A program made the translations under genes and the position numbers. 5,079 nucleotides of DNA, from the NCBI GenBank assembly GCA_027592105.1, contig JAQCLA010000193.1, positions 1-5,079 of the forward strand, given 5' to 3'. The notes beneath the pieces are model-generated. The model worked only from the letters and a program-made list of their open reading frames with translations. It did not search any database and was not told where the DNA came from. This document shows, piece after piece, positions 1 to 5,079 of this stretch. Every line of letters starts with the position of its first letter. The first letter of the stretch is position 1. This DNA is from Pseudomonadota bacterium. GTDB taxonomy: Bacteria; Pseudomonadota; Alphaproteobacteria; Rhodobacterales; Rhodobacteraceae.

Positions 1-744
1 CTCTTCGCGGGCGGCAAAGAACATCCCCCGTGTCGATTGGGCCATCTGCGTATCACTTGGGCTGATGATGCTGAGCGAGGCCGCCATCGCCCGCACCTCG
101 GCCAGCATGTCGGGCGTGATAAAGAGCGGGTCAGGGCCAAGTGTGCCGGGTTGCACGGGATCATCGGGGTGGTGGCGGGCCAGCCACAGCAAATGCACGG
201 GGACGTCGATCTCACACAGTAAGCTGCGCATTCGGGCCATCCACGCAACGCGCAATTCGGCAATGACGATACCGAAACGCTCAGCCGAAAGCCCCTGCAG
301 GTGGCTGAGCAAGTGGCGGGTAAAGTGAAACTCGGTGAAATCGACGTCGCGGTAGATTGTTCGTAGCATGGCGGTAGTTTTGACGAAGCGGTCGTTGCGG
401 CGTGGATGAACACCATAAAGCCGGTTCGAGATGTTTTGCGCGCCCGTGATTTGCAGCACCACCGCGGCGGCGTTTCGTGTCGCGCCGATGATGGCCGGAT
501 CATGCATCAAGACGTCCAGCCCGGCATTCATCACCCCCATGTTTACCACGGTGTGCGGCAGTTTCTCTGCCAGCTGCGTCGCGTAGGGCGCATGAATGAA
601 GCGGCCGAATGTTTCTGAACCACCCAGACACAGGATATAGGGTGCCTCCATCGCCGAAGCTGGCCCACGAAATCGTAGCACAGAGCCGGGATAGCTCACC
701 GGCTCATAGGTAAGGGGTATCGGCCCCCTTTGTTCGAAACTCAT
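1..744 (-). CDS. DUF6473-type protein of unknown function, 3' end cut by window edge
   Basis: This frame stays open on the minus strand from an ATG at 744 to base 1, giving 248 codons with no stop, so the C-terminus lies outside the window. The text resembles the family I know as DUF6473, common in Rhodobacteraceae: an N-terminal LTYEPVSYPGS..RFRGP stretch (residues 11-28), LGGSETFGRF (40-49), NMGVMNAGLDV (68-78), GAQNISNRLYGVHPRRNDRF (101-120) and DFTEFHFTRHLLSHL (135-149). There is no signal peptide or membrane segment, so it is probably cytoplasmic. Three motifs recall SGNH/GDSL hydrolase blocks I, II and III, but function is unknown. The ATG at 744 is preceded by AAGGAG only 2 bases away and by GGGAG about 10 bases away. 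A GTG at 777 would add 11 residues without family resemblance, so I prefer the ATG. The gene is divergent from the dehydrogenase and uses rarer codons such as TTA and CTA. The coding call is firm; the family name is from memory. Confidence 0.87.
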   Translation of the reverse strand, partial: MSFEQRGPIPLTYEPVSYPGSVLRFRGPASAMEAPYILCLGGSETFGRFIHAPYATQLAEKLPHTVVNMGVMNAGLDVLMHDPAIIGATRNAAAVVLQITGAQNISNRLYGVHPRRNDRFVKTTAMLRTIYRDVDFTEFHFTRHLLSHLQGLSAERFGIVIAELRVAWMARMRSLLCEIDVPVHLLWLARHHPDDPVQPGTLGPDPLFITPDMLAEVRAMAASLSIISPSDTQMAQSTRGMFFAAREE

Positions 745-821
745 CGCTCCTTCGCTCCCACCAGATTGAAGACTCACCCATCGGCAAGATTGGCGCGGAG
801 GTGTTTCCAAAGAGATAACCT

Positions 822-827
822 TATAAT
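822..827 (+). promoter_or_regulatory. Candidate -10 element (TATAAT) upstream of the dehydrogenase gene
   Basis: A perfect TATAAT sits in the only AT-rich part of the divergent intergenic region, about 120 bases before the dehydrogenase ATG. No good TTGACA-like -35 stands 16-18 bases upstream; TTGGCG at 790-795 is too far (26-base spacer). The core TTATAA is palindromic, so it could serve either direction. If used on the plus strand, transcription would start near 834 and give a leader of about 115 bases. This is inference from sequence only. Confidence 0.35.
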
Positions 828-853
828 TCGTCTAGGATTTTTGTGATTTTTGA

Positions 854-901
854 GGATCGGGCTGCGATGCGGGATGCAGCAGCCCGGGCTTGTGCCGATC
901 C
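854..901 (+). promoter_or_regulatory. Potential stem-loop in the leader of the dehydrogenase gene
   Basis: GGATCGG (854-860) can pair perfectly with CCGATCC (895-901), enclosing a second pair GCTGC (861-865) with GCAGC (876-880). A competing pair, GGGCTGC (859-865) with GCAGCCC (879-885), is also perfect, and AGCCCGGGCT (881-890) is a 10-base palindrome. The two alternatives exclude each other, which is the pattern of a switchable leader. In GC-rich DNA such pairings also arise by chance. No known riboswitch class was recognised. Confidence 0.3.
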
Positions 902-948
902 GGCTTGCAGGCCTATGGTGCGCCGAAAGCCAAGCGCGAGAGGCGACA

Positions 949-1824
949 ATGCATATTTCTTCGATCGGTGTGGTCGGCGCGGGCCAGATGGGCAACGGCA
1001 TCGCCCATGTCTGTGCCTTGGCGGGCTATGATGTGGTGATGACCGATATCAGCGCCGATGCGTTGGACAAGGCCGTGGCGCTCATCGACCGCAACATCGC
1101 GCGCCAAGTCGGGCGCGGCAAGGTCAGCGAGGCCGAAATGGCCGATGCCATGGCGCGCATTCGCACCACCACCACGCTGGCCGAGCTGGGCCAAACCGAT
1201 CTGATCATCGAAGCCGCGACCGAGCGCGAGACGGTGAAACAGGCGATTTTCGAAGATTTGCTGCCGCATCTGAAGCCCGAGACGATCCTGACCTCGAACA
1301 CCTCGTCGATCTCGATCACGCGGTTGGCCTCGCGCACCGACCGGCCTGAGAAATTCATGGGTTTTCACTTCATGAACCCCGTGCCGGTCATGCAGCTGGT
1401 GGAATTGATCCGCGGGATCGCCACCGATGAAGAAACCTTCGCCGCGTGTAAAGCCGTGGTGGATCGCTTGGGCAAGACAGCAGCCACGGCCGAGGATTTT
1501 CCAGCCTTTATCGTCAATCGCATCTTGATGCCGATGATCAATGAAGCGGTCTACACGCTTTACGAGGGGGTGGGTAACGTCACCTCGATCGACATGGCGA
1601 TGAAGCTGGGCACCAACCACCCGATGGGGCCGCTGGAATTGGCCGATTTCATCGGGCTTGATACCTGCCTTGCAATCATGAACGTGCTGCATGACGGGCT
1701 GGCCGATACGAAGTATCGCCCCTGTCCATTGATGACGAAATATGTCGAGGCGGGATGGCTTGGCCGCAAGACGCAGCGCGGGTTCTACGATTATCGCGGC
1801 GAGGTCCCGGTTCCCACCCGTTGA
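949..1824 (+). CDS. hbd: 3-hydroxybutyryl-CoA dehydrogenase, complete, 291 residues
   Basis: This cytoplasmic enzyme interconverts (S)-3-hydroxybutyryl-CoA and acetoacetyl-CoA with NAD(P), in butyrate, fatty-acid or C4 storage metabolism. The N-terminal Rossmann domain shows GAGQMG at residues 10-15 followed by the acidic end of strand two, D33. Catalytic residues expected from the human and clostridial enzymes fall at S119 (in SNTSSIS), H140 (in GFHFMNPVP), E152 and N190 (in PAFIVNRIL). The C-terminal dimerisation domain shows NHPMGPLELADFIGLD (223-238) and GWLGRKTQRGFYDY (269-282). At 291 residues the length is normal. The start at 949 is chosen because GAGAGG (938-943) precedes it at a suitable distance and the protein then begins directly at the first Rossmann strand; an upstream ATG at 850 would add 33 unrelated residues. 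In relatives this gene often follows etfBA, which is absent here, and it appears to be transcribed alone. Stereospecificity and cofactor choice are inferred from the family. Confidence 0.96.
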   Translation: MHISSIGVVGAGQMGNGIAHVCALAGYDVVMTDISADALDKAVALIDRNIARQVGRGKVSEAEMADAMARIRTTTTLAELGQTDLIIEAATERETVKQAIFEDLLPHLKPETILTSNTSSISITRLASRTDRPEKFMGFHFMNPVPVMQLVELIRGIATDEETFAACKAVVDRLGKTAATAEDFPAFIVNRILMPMINEAVYTLYEGVGNVTSIDMAMKLGTNHPMGPLELADFIGLDTCLAIMNVLHDGLADTKYRPCPLMTKYVEAGWLGRKTQRGFYDYRGEVPVPTR

Positions 1825-1830
1825 GGTGGG
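1813..1830. terminator. Weak hairpin at the convergent 3' ends
   Basis: CCCACC (1813-1818) pairs with GGTGGG (1825-1830) around a 6-base loop that contains the dehydrogenase stop codon. It is followed by a perfect 10-base palindrome GGCCTAGGCC (1834-1843), which contains the acyltransferase stop codon, and then by TGATC-GG-GATCA (1844-1855). No T-run follows on either strand, so intrinsic termination is doubtful. The structures may instead block read-through or RNA decay between the two converging units. Confidence 0.3.
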
Positions 1831-1836
1831 GCTGGC

Positions 1837-2751
1837 CTAGGCCTGATCGGGATCATCCCTCAGCGACAAGGTACGCGCGCGCAGCCACGCCATGAATTCG
1901 CGCGGCTTTCCGATTTGACCTTCCCATTGATCGGGTGTGATCGGATTGCCGATGATGGGTGCTTGCGGCTTGTCGAAGCTGTGGACCACCTCATGCAAGA
2001 GCAGCCCCTGACGCAGAACAGGCGAGATACGATTGGCCATGTGGTAGAGCCGTGAATTCGATCCGGTGAAAAAGCACGGCACGATCGTCGCGCCCGATGT
2101 GCGGATCATCTTGGCGGTAAAGACGTTCCATTCCCCCTCGATCGCGGGCCCCCACATGGTTTGCGAGGTGGCGACAGCGCCCGAGGGAAACAAAGCGATC
2201 AGGCCCTTTTGCGCCAAATGCTCCATCGCCACAGCGCGCATCTGGAGCATCTTTTCCTGCGCATCCGGGTCATGGGGAAAGGGCACAGGAATCATGTAGC
2301 CCGCGGCCGACTCGTCCAGCCCGGTCAACAGCGCCCGGGTCAAAATGCGATAGTCGGGGCGGCGGCGGCCGATCAGATCGGCCAAGATCATTCCATCGAC
2401 CAAACCATGGGGGTGGTTGGCCACAAAGATCACCGGGCCTTGGGTGGGGATGCGCGCAAGCTGATGGGCGGGCGTTTGCAGATCGATGCCCATCGCCTGC
2501 ATCGTAGCGGGCCAAAATGCCTGTCCTTTGACTTCGCCCATCTGCTCGAATTGGCGGACGCGGCGAATGATGGTGATTTTGCCGGTCATCCATTCCATGG
2601 CGCGCACCACGTTGCGCGTCCACGGATTTTCGAAGGAATTGGAATAGGTCAGGCTGCGCCGGTCATAGACCCGGTCGGCCCCCGGCATCAACGCGGGGCG
2701 CGGCGCATGGATATTTCGCGTTGTTGTGTCTGTCACGCGCCCTTGTCCCAT
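1837..2751 (-). CDS. Lysophospholipid acyltransferase-like (PlsC-domain) protein, 304 residues
   Basis: This is probably a membrane-associated acyltransferase that moves a fatty acyl chain onto a lysophospholipid or similar acceptor. The acyltransferase core shows VANHPHGLVDG (110-120), a form of the H-x4-D catalytic motif, then IPVPFPH (154-160), LFPSGAVATS (187-196, the usual FPEG block with S for E) and VPCFFTGSNSRLYH (224-237). This variant resembles the branch of the superfamily annotated as putative hemolysin or lysophospholipid acyltransferase, not classical PlsC, so the substrate is open. There is no clear transmembrane helix; residues 106-111 are only a short hydrophobic strand. The gene lies last in the cluster, 26 bases after HPr. 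The ATG at 2751 lacks a good ribosome-binding site. A GTG at 2736, preceded by AAGGG, would remove five residues and give a start M-T-D-T that fits relatives as I remember them. Family call firm, exact start uncertain. Confidence 0.86.
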   Translation of the reverse strand: MGQGRVTDTTTRNIHAPRPALMPGADRVYDRRSLTYSNSFENPWTRNVVRAMEWMTGKITIIRRVRQFEQMGEVKGQAFWPATMQAMGIDLQTPAHQLARIPTQGPVIFVANHPHGLVDGMILADLIGRRRPDYRILTRALLTGLDESAAGYMIPVPFPHDPDAQEKMLQMRAVAMEHLAQKGLIALFPSGAVATSQTMWGPAIEGEWNVFTAKMIRTSGATIVPCFFTGSNSRLYHMANRISPVLRQGLLLHEVVHSFDKPQAPIIGNPITPDQWEGQIGKPREFMAWLRARTLSLRDDPDQA

Positions 2752-2777
2752 CCCGGTTTTTTGCCGTTGTGGCCCGG

Positions 2778-3059
2778 TTAGTTATCCTCGCCGAAGCGAT
2801 CGCCGATTAACGTGGCCAGCGCATTTGCCAGCTTTTCCGCCTCGGGGCCCTTGGTTTCAACCTCAATAGTGGTTCCCATGGAAGCTGCCAACATCAAAAG
2901 CCCCATGATCGAGTCGCCGGCGGCGCTCAGCCCATCACGGCGGACGGTGGCTTTGGCGTCATGGGCTTCGACAACCTCGACAAATCGGGCCGAGGCGCGT
3001 GCATGCAGGCCTTTGACATTGATGATCTCGAAATTGCGGATCACGCGCGCCTCATCCAT
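2778..3059 (-). CDS. HPr phosphocarrier protein of the PTS, 93 residues
   Basis: HPr accepts phosphate from enzyme I on a histidine and passes it to EIIA proteins; it can also be phosphorylated on a serine by HprK. The active site is GLHARAS (residues 17-23) with H19. The regulatory site is GDSIMGLLML (48-57) with S50, matching Ser46 of the Gram-positive protein. The remaining text, AASMGTTIEVETKGPEAE, is the usual third strand and helix. Length is close to the family norm of 85-95. I chose the ATG at 3059 because the preceding gene ends one base upstream and the protein then starts just before the first strand; an ATG at 3074 would overlap that gene and add five residues. The ribosome-binding site is poor, so translation is probably coupled to the EIIA gene. 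Cytoplasmic. In this group the gene is often called ptsH or ptsO-like. Confidence 0.94.
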   Translation of the reverse strand: MDEARVIRNFEIINVKGLHARASARFVEVVEAHDAKATVRRDGLSAAGDSIMGLLMLAASMGTTIEVETKGPEAEKLANALATLIGDRFGEDN

Positions 3060-3060
3060 C

Positions 3061-3450
3061 TTAGGGGGTTCCATCGAAGCTGTTGATGTAGCGCCGGCCA
3101 GCATCGGCCGCGCGGGCCACCGCCTCATCCACGCTGAGATGCCGGGATTTGGCCAGCTTGATCAGCATGGGCAGGTTCACACCGGTCAGGATCTTGCGGT
3201 TTTGTGGTTTGCAGGCAGTCGAGGACAGGTTGGAGGGCGATCCGCCGAACATATCGGTGACCACCACCACCCCCGACCCATCGTCAACACGATCCGCGGC
3301 GTCGCAGATTTCGCGCGTGCGTGCCGCGCGGTCATCTTCGGGCCCGACCGAGATGGCGATCATCGCCCTCTGCCGTCCGACTACATGTTCCGTCGCCCGC
3401 ATCAACTCGGAGGCAAGGCCCCCATGGGCAACGATGACGATGCCAATCAC
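3061..3450 (-). CDS. PTS EIIA protein, mannose (ManX/EIIA-Man) family, 129 residues
   Basis: This small cytoplasmic protein receives phosphate from HPr. The phosphorylated histidine is H9 in IVIVAHGGLA (residues 4-13), and the second hallmark is VVVVTDMFGGSPSN (61-74), followed by TGVNLPML (93-100); all three are typical of the mannose EIIA fold. It consists of the EIIA domain alone, with no IIB, IIC or IID membrane partner in the window, which fits the regulatory rather than transport PTS of alphaproteobacteria. The start codon is GTG at 3450, overlapping the RapZ stop codon by four bases (GTGA), an arrangement that favours translational coupling. The stop is one base before the HPr start. 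Its partners for regulation (in some relatives the ChvG-ChvI sensor system and carbon/nitrogen control) cannot be read from sequence. Confidence 0.93.
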   Translation of the reverse strand: MIGIVIVAHGGLASELMRATEHVVGRQRAMIAISVGPEDDRAARTREICDAADRVDDGSGVVVVTDMFGGSPSNLSSTACKPQNRKILTGVNLPMLIKLAKSRHLSVDEAVARAADAGRRYINSFDGTP

Positions 3451-4379
3451 GTCTTGTTCGCCTCTGGCGTTTCCGTGGCGTCGATGCCTTGGACACGACG
3501 CATTTCCACTTCCCGGTGTCTTTTAGACACGGGCCAACCTGTCTGTGCAAGGTGGGCGGCGATGATTTCGGTCAAAGCGACCGAGCGGTGTTGCCCGCCG
3601 GTGCAGCCGAAGGCAATGGTCAGATGGCTTTTGCCCTCGGCGGCAAAGGCCGGCAGCAGCATGTCGAGCATGTCGCCCACTTGATCGCGGAAGGCACCGA
3701 ACCTTGCGTCTGCTGCGATATAGCCCTGTACGGCGGGGTCGCGGCCATCTTGCGGGCGCAGCCCCGGCTCCCAATGCGGATTGCGCAGGAAGCGGCAGTC
3801 GAACACCAGGTCGGCCCCCGTGGGCAGGCCGCGCCGATACGAGAAAGACATGATCGTGATCGCCATGCGGGCGCCGCCTTCGGGGGCGAAAAGCCGGGTG
3901 ATCTCGGCGCGCAGATCGTGCGGGGTCAGGGTCGATGTATCGACCAATACGCTCGCGCCTGCGCGCACCGGCCCCAAAAGCGCCAATTCCTGCGCGATGC
4001 CTTGCGCCGGGTCTGCGTCAGGGGCCAAGGGATGACGCCTGCGCGTTTCCGAATAGCGCCGCTGCAAAACATCGGCCGCACAATCGAGATAGAGCAGCTC
4101 CGGGGCATAACCCTCGGTGCCGAGCAGATGGGTGAAAGCGTCCAAAAGCCCCGCGGCCGAGTAGTCGCGGTTGCGCGCATCCGTGCCAAGCGCCATCGGC
4201 CGCTCGGGCGGCGGCCCCTCCAGCAAACGCGGCAAGAGTGACAAGGGCAGGTTGTCGATCGCCTCGAAGCCGAGATCTTCCAACGCGTGGATGGCGGTCG
4301 AACGGCCCGCCCCCGACGGGCCGGTGACGAAGACCACACGCGCTTGCGCCGGCCGGGATGATTTTTGTGCAGGCGGCAT
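3447..4379 (-). CDS. rapZ: RapZ / YvcJ-type P-loop nucleotide-binding protein, 310 residues
   Basis: RapZ proteins bind nucleotides through an N-terminal kinase-like domain; in E. coli the protein guides RNase E to the GlmZ small RNA and so controls amino-sugar synthesis. Here the Walker A motif is GPSGAGRST (20-28), with R26 at the usual lysine position. It is followed by ALEDLGFEAIDNLP (32-45), where DNLP is a family mark. The middle has FDCRFLRNPHWEPGLRP, matching the conserved NPH segment. The C-terminal domain ends with FGCTGGQHRSV (257-267) and the basic SKRHRE segment, which bind metabolite and RNA in the E. coli protein. Length is slightly above the 284 residues of E. coli because of about 13 extra N-terminal residues and an acidic tail. 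The gene begins 18 bases after hprK, with GAGG about 11 bases upstream of the ATG, and ends in a four-base overlap with the EIIA gene. Whether it acts on a GlmZ-like RNA in this group is unknown. Confidence 0.94.
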   Translation of the reverse strand: MPPAQKSSRPAQARVVFVTGPSGAGRSTAIHALEDLGFEAIDNLPLSLLPRLLEGPPPERPMALGTDARNRDYSAAGLLDAFTHLLGTEGYAPELLYLDCAADVLQRRYSETRRRHPLAPDADPAQGIAQELALLGPVRAGASVLVDTSTLTPHDLRAEITRLFAPEGGARMAITIMSFSYRRGLPTGADLVFDCRFLRNPHWEPGLRPQDGRDPAVQGYIAADARFGAFRDQVGDMLDMLLPAFAAEGKSHLTIAFGCTGGQHRSVALTEIIAAHLAQTGWPVSKRHREVEMRRVQGIDATETPEANKT

Positions 4380-4397
4380 CGGCCCAAGTGCCTCGTC

Positions 4398-4871
4398 TCA
4401 GGGTTCGGCGCGCCCCTGCCGCATCATCAAAAGCAGTGCCGGGGCAAGTCCATGTTCACCTGCAGCATGGATCAAGGGAACCGTGCTGTCACCTAGCGCG
4501 ATCGTGTGCCGCAGGGGCAAACGTGCGGTTGCGGGGCGGTCCAGATCAACGGCCAGCACCAGTGGCGCCCGTGCAATGGTCGGGCCGGATCGGATCAGGC
4601 CGATGCCACGCGCCTCGATCAGATCGTGCGCCTGTTCGGGGCGTTCCAACATGGCGGGTGTGCCACCGCTTTGCAGCCAGACCCCGTCATCCGAGATCAA
4701 GACAGCGCCAAGCGCCATCATCGCGATGGCCAGTGTCGATTTGCCCGTCCCCGGCGCGCCAAGGAGCAAAAGCCCCTGTCCATCAACGGCCACGGCCGTG
4801 GCGTTGAGCCAAAGTGCCGTGCCCTTGCGCGCCGTGACCCAGCGCGCGATCGGATCGGGTTCAGGCTGCAT
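4398..4871 (-). CDS. hprK: Short HPr kinase/phosphorylase (HprK), C-terminal domain only, 157 residues
   Basis: HprK phosphorylates HPr on a serine (S50 of the HPr encoded downstream) and in some bacteria reverses the reaction. This is the short alphaproteobacterial form, lacking the N-terminal domain of the roughly 310-residue Gram-positive enzyme. Visible motifs are the Walker A loop GAPGTGKST (38-46, K44), the acidic pair SDD (60-62), and IEARGIGLI (85-93), the HprK signature region. Two positions look unusual: the histidine commonly found before the P-loop strand (H-A-T-x-V-A) is N23 in LNATAVAV, and the arginine commonly following the acidic pair is G63. The ATG at 4871 is the only sensible start, because the chvG stop lies in the same frame 12 bases upstream; no strong ribosome-binding site is seen. 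It sits between chvG and rapZ, as in relatives. Family call firm, activity less so. Confidence 0.9.
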   Translation of the reverse strand: MQPEPDPIARWVTARKGTALWLNATAVAVDGQGLLLLGAPGTGKSTLAIAMMALGAVLISDDGVWLQSGGTPAMLERPEQAHDLIEARGIGLIRSGPTIARAPLVLAVDLDRPATARLPLRHTIALGDSTVPLIHAAGEHGLAPALLLMMRQGRAEP

Positions 4872-4883
4872 GACGCCGCGAGG

Positions 4884-5079
4884 TCAGATCGGCAGGCCGA
4901 CGACGAAACGCGCGCCAAGCGGTTCTGATGTGGCATCGGCCTCGGTCGGGCGGATGTTTTCGGCCCAGATCACGCCGCCATGCGCCTCGACGATCTGCTT
5001 GGAGATGGCAAGGCCAAGGCCCGAGTGATTGCCGAATTGTTGCACGGGGCGTTCGGAATAGAATCGGTTGAACACTTTG
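4884..5079 (-). CDS. chvG: Sensor histidine kinase C-terminus, ChvG type, 5' part cut by window edge
   Basis: Only the last 64 residues of the ATP-binding (HATPase) domain are present. They show KVFNRFYSERP (the F-box, at the very start), then HSGLGLAISKQIVEAHGG with the G2 glycine loop, and end in ARFVVGLPI, the usual last strand of a histidine kinase. The YSERP form of the F-box and position directly before hprK fit ChvG, the inner-membrane sensor of the ChvG-ChvI system that responds to acid and envelope stress in rhizobia and relatives. The sensor, transmembrane and phosphorylated-histidine parts lie outside the window, as would the regulator chvI. The stop is 12 bases from the hprK start, so the two are probably cotranscribed. 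Histidine kinase identity is certain; the name ChvG rests on neighbours and short text. Confidence 0.88.
   Translation of the reverse strand, partial: KVFNRFYSERPVQQFGNHSGLGLAISKQIVEAHGGVIWAENIRPTEADATSEPLGARFVVGLPI

Noticed and set aside
862..879. CTGC...GCAG pair upstream of hbd as a possible PhaR (polyhydroxybutyrate regulator) site
   Set aside because: As I remember it, the reported Rhodobacter PhaR site has 3-4 bases between the half-sites; here there are 10, so the match is too weak to annotate.
913..1692. A 259-codon minus-strand open frame opposite the dehydrogenase
   Set aside because: The product is rich in His, Arg, Gly and Asp with no recognisable domain, and the opposite strand encodes a complete conserved enzyme.
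2752..2777. Repeated AACCGGG and an A-run between HPr and the acyltransferase as a terminator or promoter
   Set aside because: The copies are direct, not inverted, so they form no hairpin; on the transcribed strand the run is A rather than T, and no -10/-35 pair is evident.
2161..2781. A 206-codon plus-strand open frame opposite the acyltransferase
   Set aside because: The His/Gly/Arg-rich product has no motif, while the minus strand holds a clear acyltransferase.
2812..3684. A long plus-strand open frame (290 codons) opposite HPr, EIIA and part of rapZ
   Set aside because: The minus-strand genes there carry unmistakable family motifs; the plus-strand product is Ser/Ala/Arg-rich with no motif, as expected of antisense frames in GC-rich DNA.
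4380..4397. Possible fusion or frameshift, because chvG, hprK and rapZ all lie in the same reading frame
   Set aside because: Each gene ends in its own in-frame TGA and each product has its normal extent, so the shared frame is coincidence.
4171..5028. A 285-codon plus-strand open frame opposite rapZ, hprK and chvG
   Set aside because: It spans three minus-strand genes with conserved motifs, and its low-complexity Ser/Arg/Pro-rich product looks like an antisense shadow.

Overview
The window looks like chromosome from an alphaproteobacterium of the Rhodobacteraceae (Roseobacter/Rhodobacter type). The GC-rich coding bias, the protein families and the gene order chvG-hprK-rapZ-EIIA-HPr-acyltransferase all fit that group. 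Every call was made by reading the translations; no database search was run.

Layout, left to right. (1) Bases 1-744, minus strand: the N-terminal 248 codons of a DUF6473-type protein, which runs off the left edge. (2) Bases 745-948: a divergent intergenic region holding the best -10 element of the window, a short T-rich direct repeat and a GC-rich leader that can fold. (3) Bases 949-1824, plus strand: a complete 3-hydroxybutyryl-CoA dehydrogenase of 291 residues. (4) Bases 1825-1836: a 12-base convergent junction with short inverted repeats. (5) Bases 1837-5079, minus strand: one compact gene cluster. In transcription order it holds the C-terminal end of a ChvG-type histidine kinase (cut by the right edge), a short HPr kinase (HprK), RapZ, a mannose-family EIIA protein, HPr, and a lysophospholipid acyltransferase-like protein. 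Gaps within the cluster are 12, 18, -4, 1 and 26 bases, so an operon is likely.

How the genes fit together. EIIA and HPr, with EI encoded elsewhere, would form a phosphorelay with no sugar permease visible nearby, which is the alphaproteobacterial regulatory PTS. HprK would phosphorylate HPr on Ser50. RapZ is a P-loop protein linked in other bacteria to amino-sugar and cell-wall control. ChvG is the sensor of the ChvG-ChvI two-component system; chvI should lie just beyond the right edge. The acyltransferase at the end of the cluster adds a membrane-lipid function. The dehydrogenase belongs to C4 acyl-CoA (butyrate/polyhydroxybutyrate/fatty acid) metabolism and is a separate transcription unit.

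The gene order itself is known in this family, and I see no clearly undescribed multi-gene system. The points most worth a second look are an SGNH-hydrolase-like motif series in the DUF6473 protein, unusual residues at conserved positions in HprK, and the structured leader of the dehydrogenase gene. I saw no tRNA, rRNA, CRISPR array, insertion sequence or integration site.
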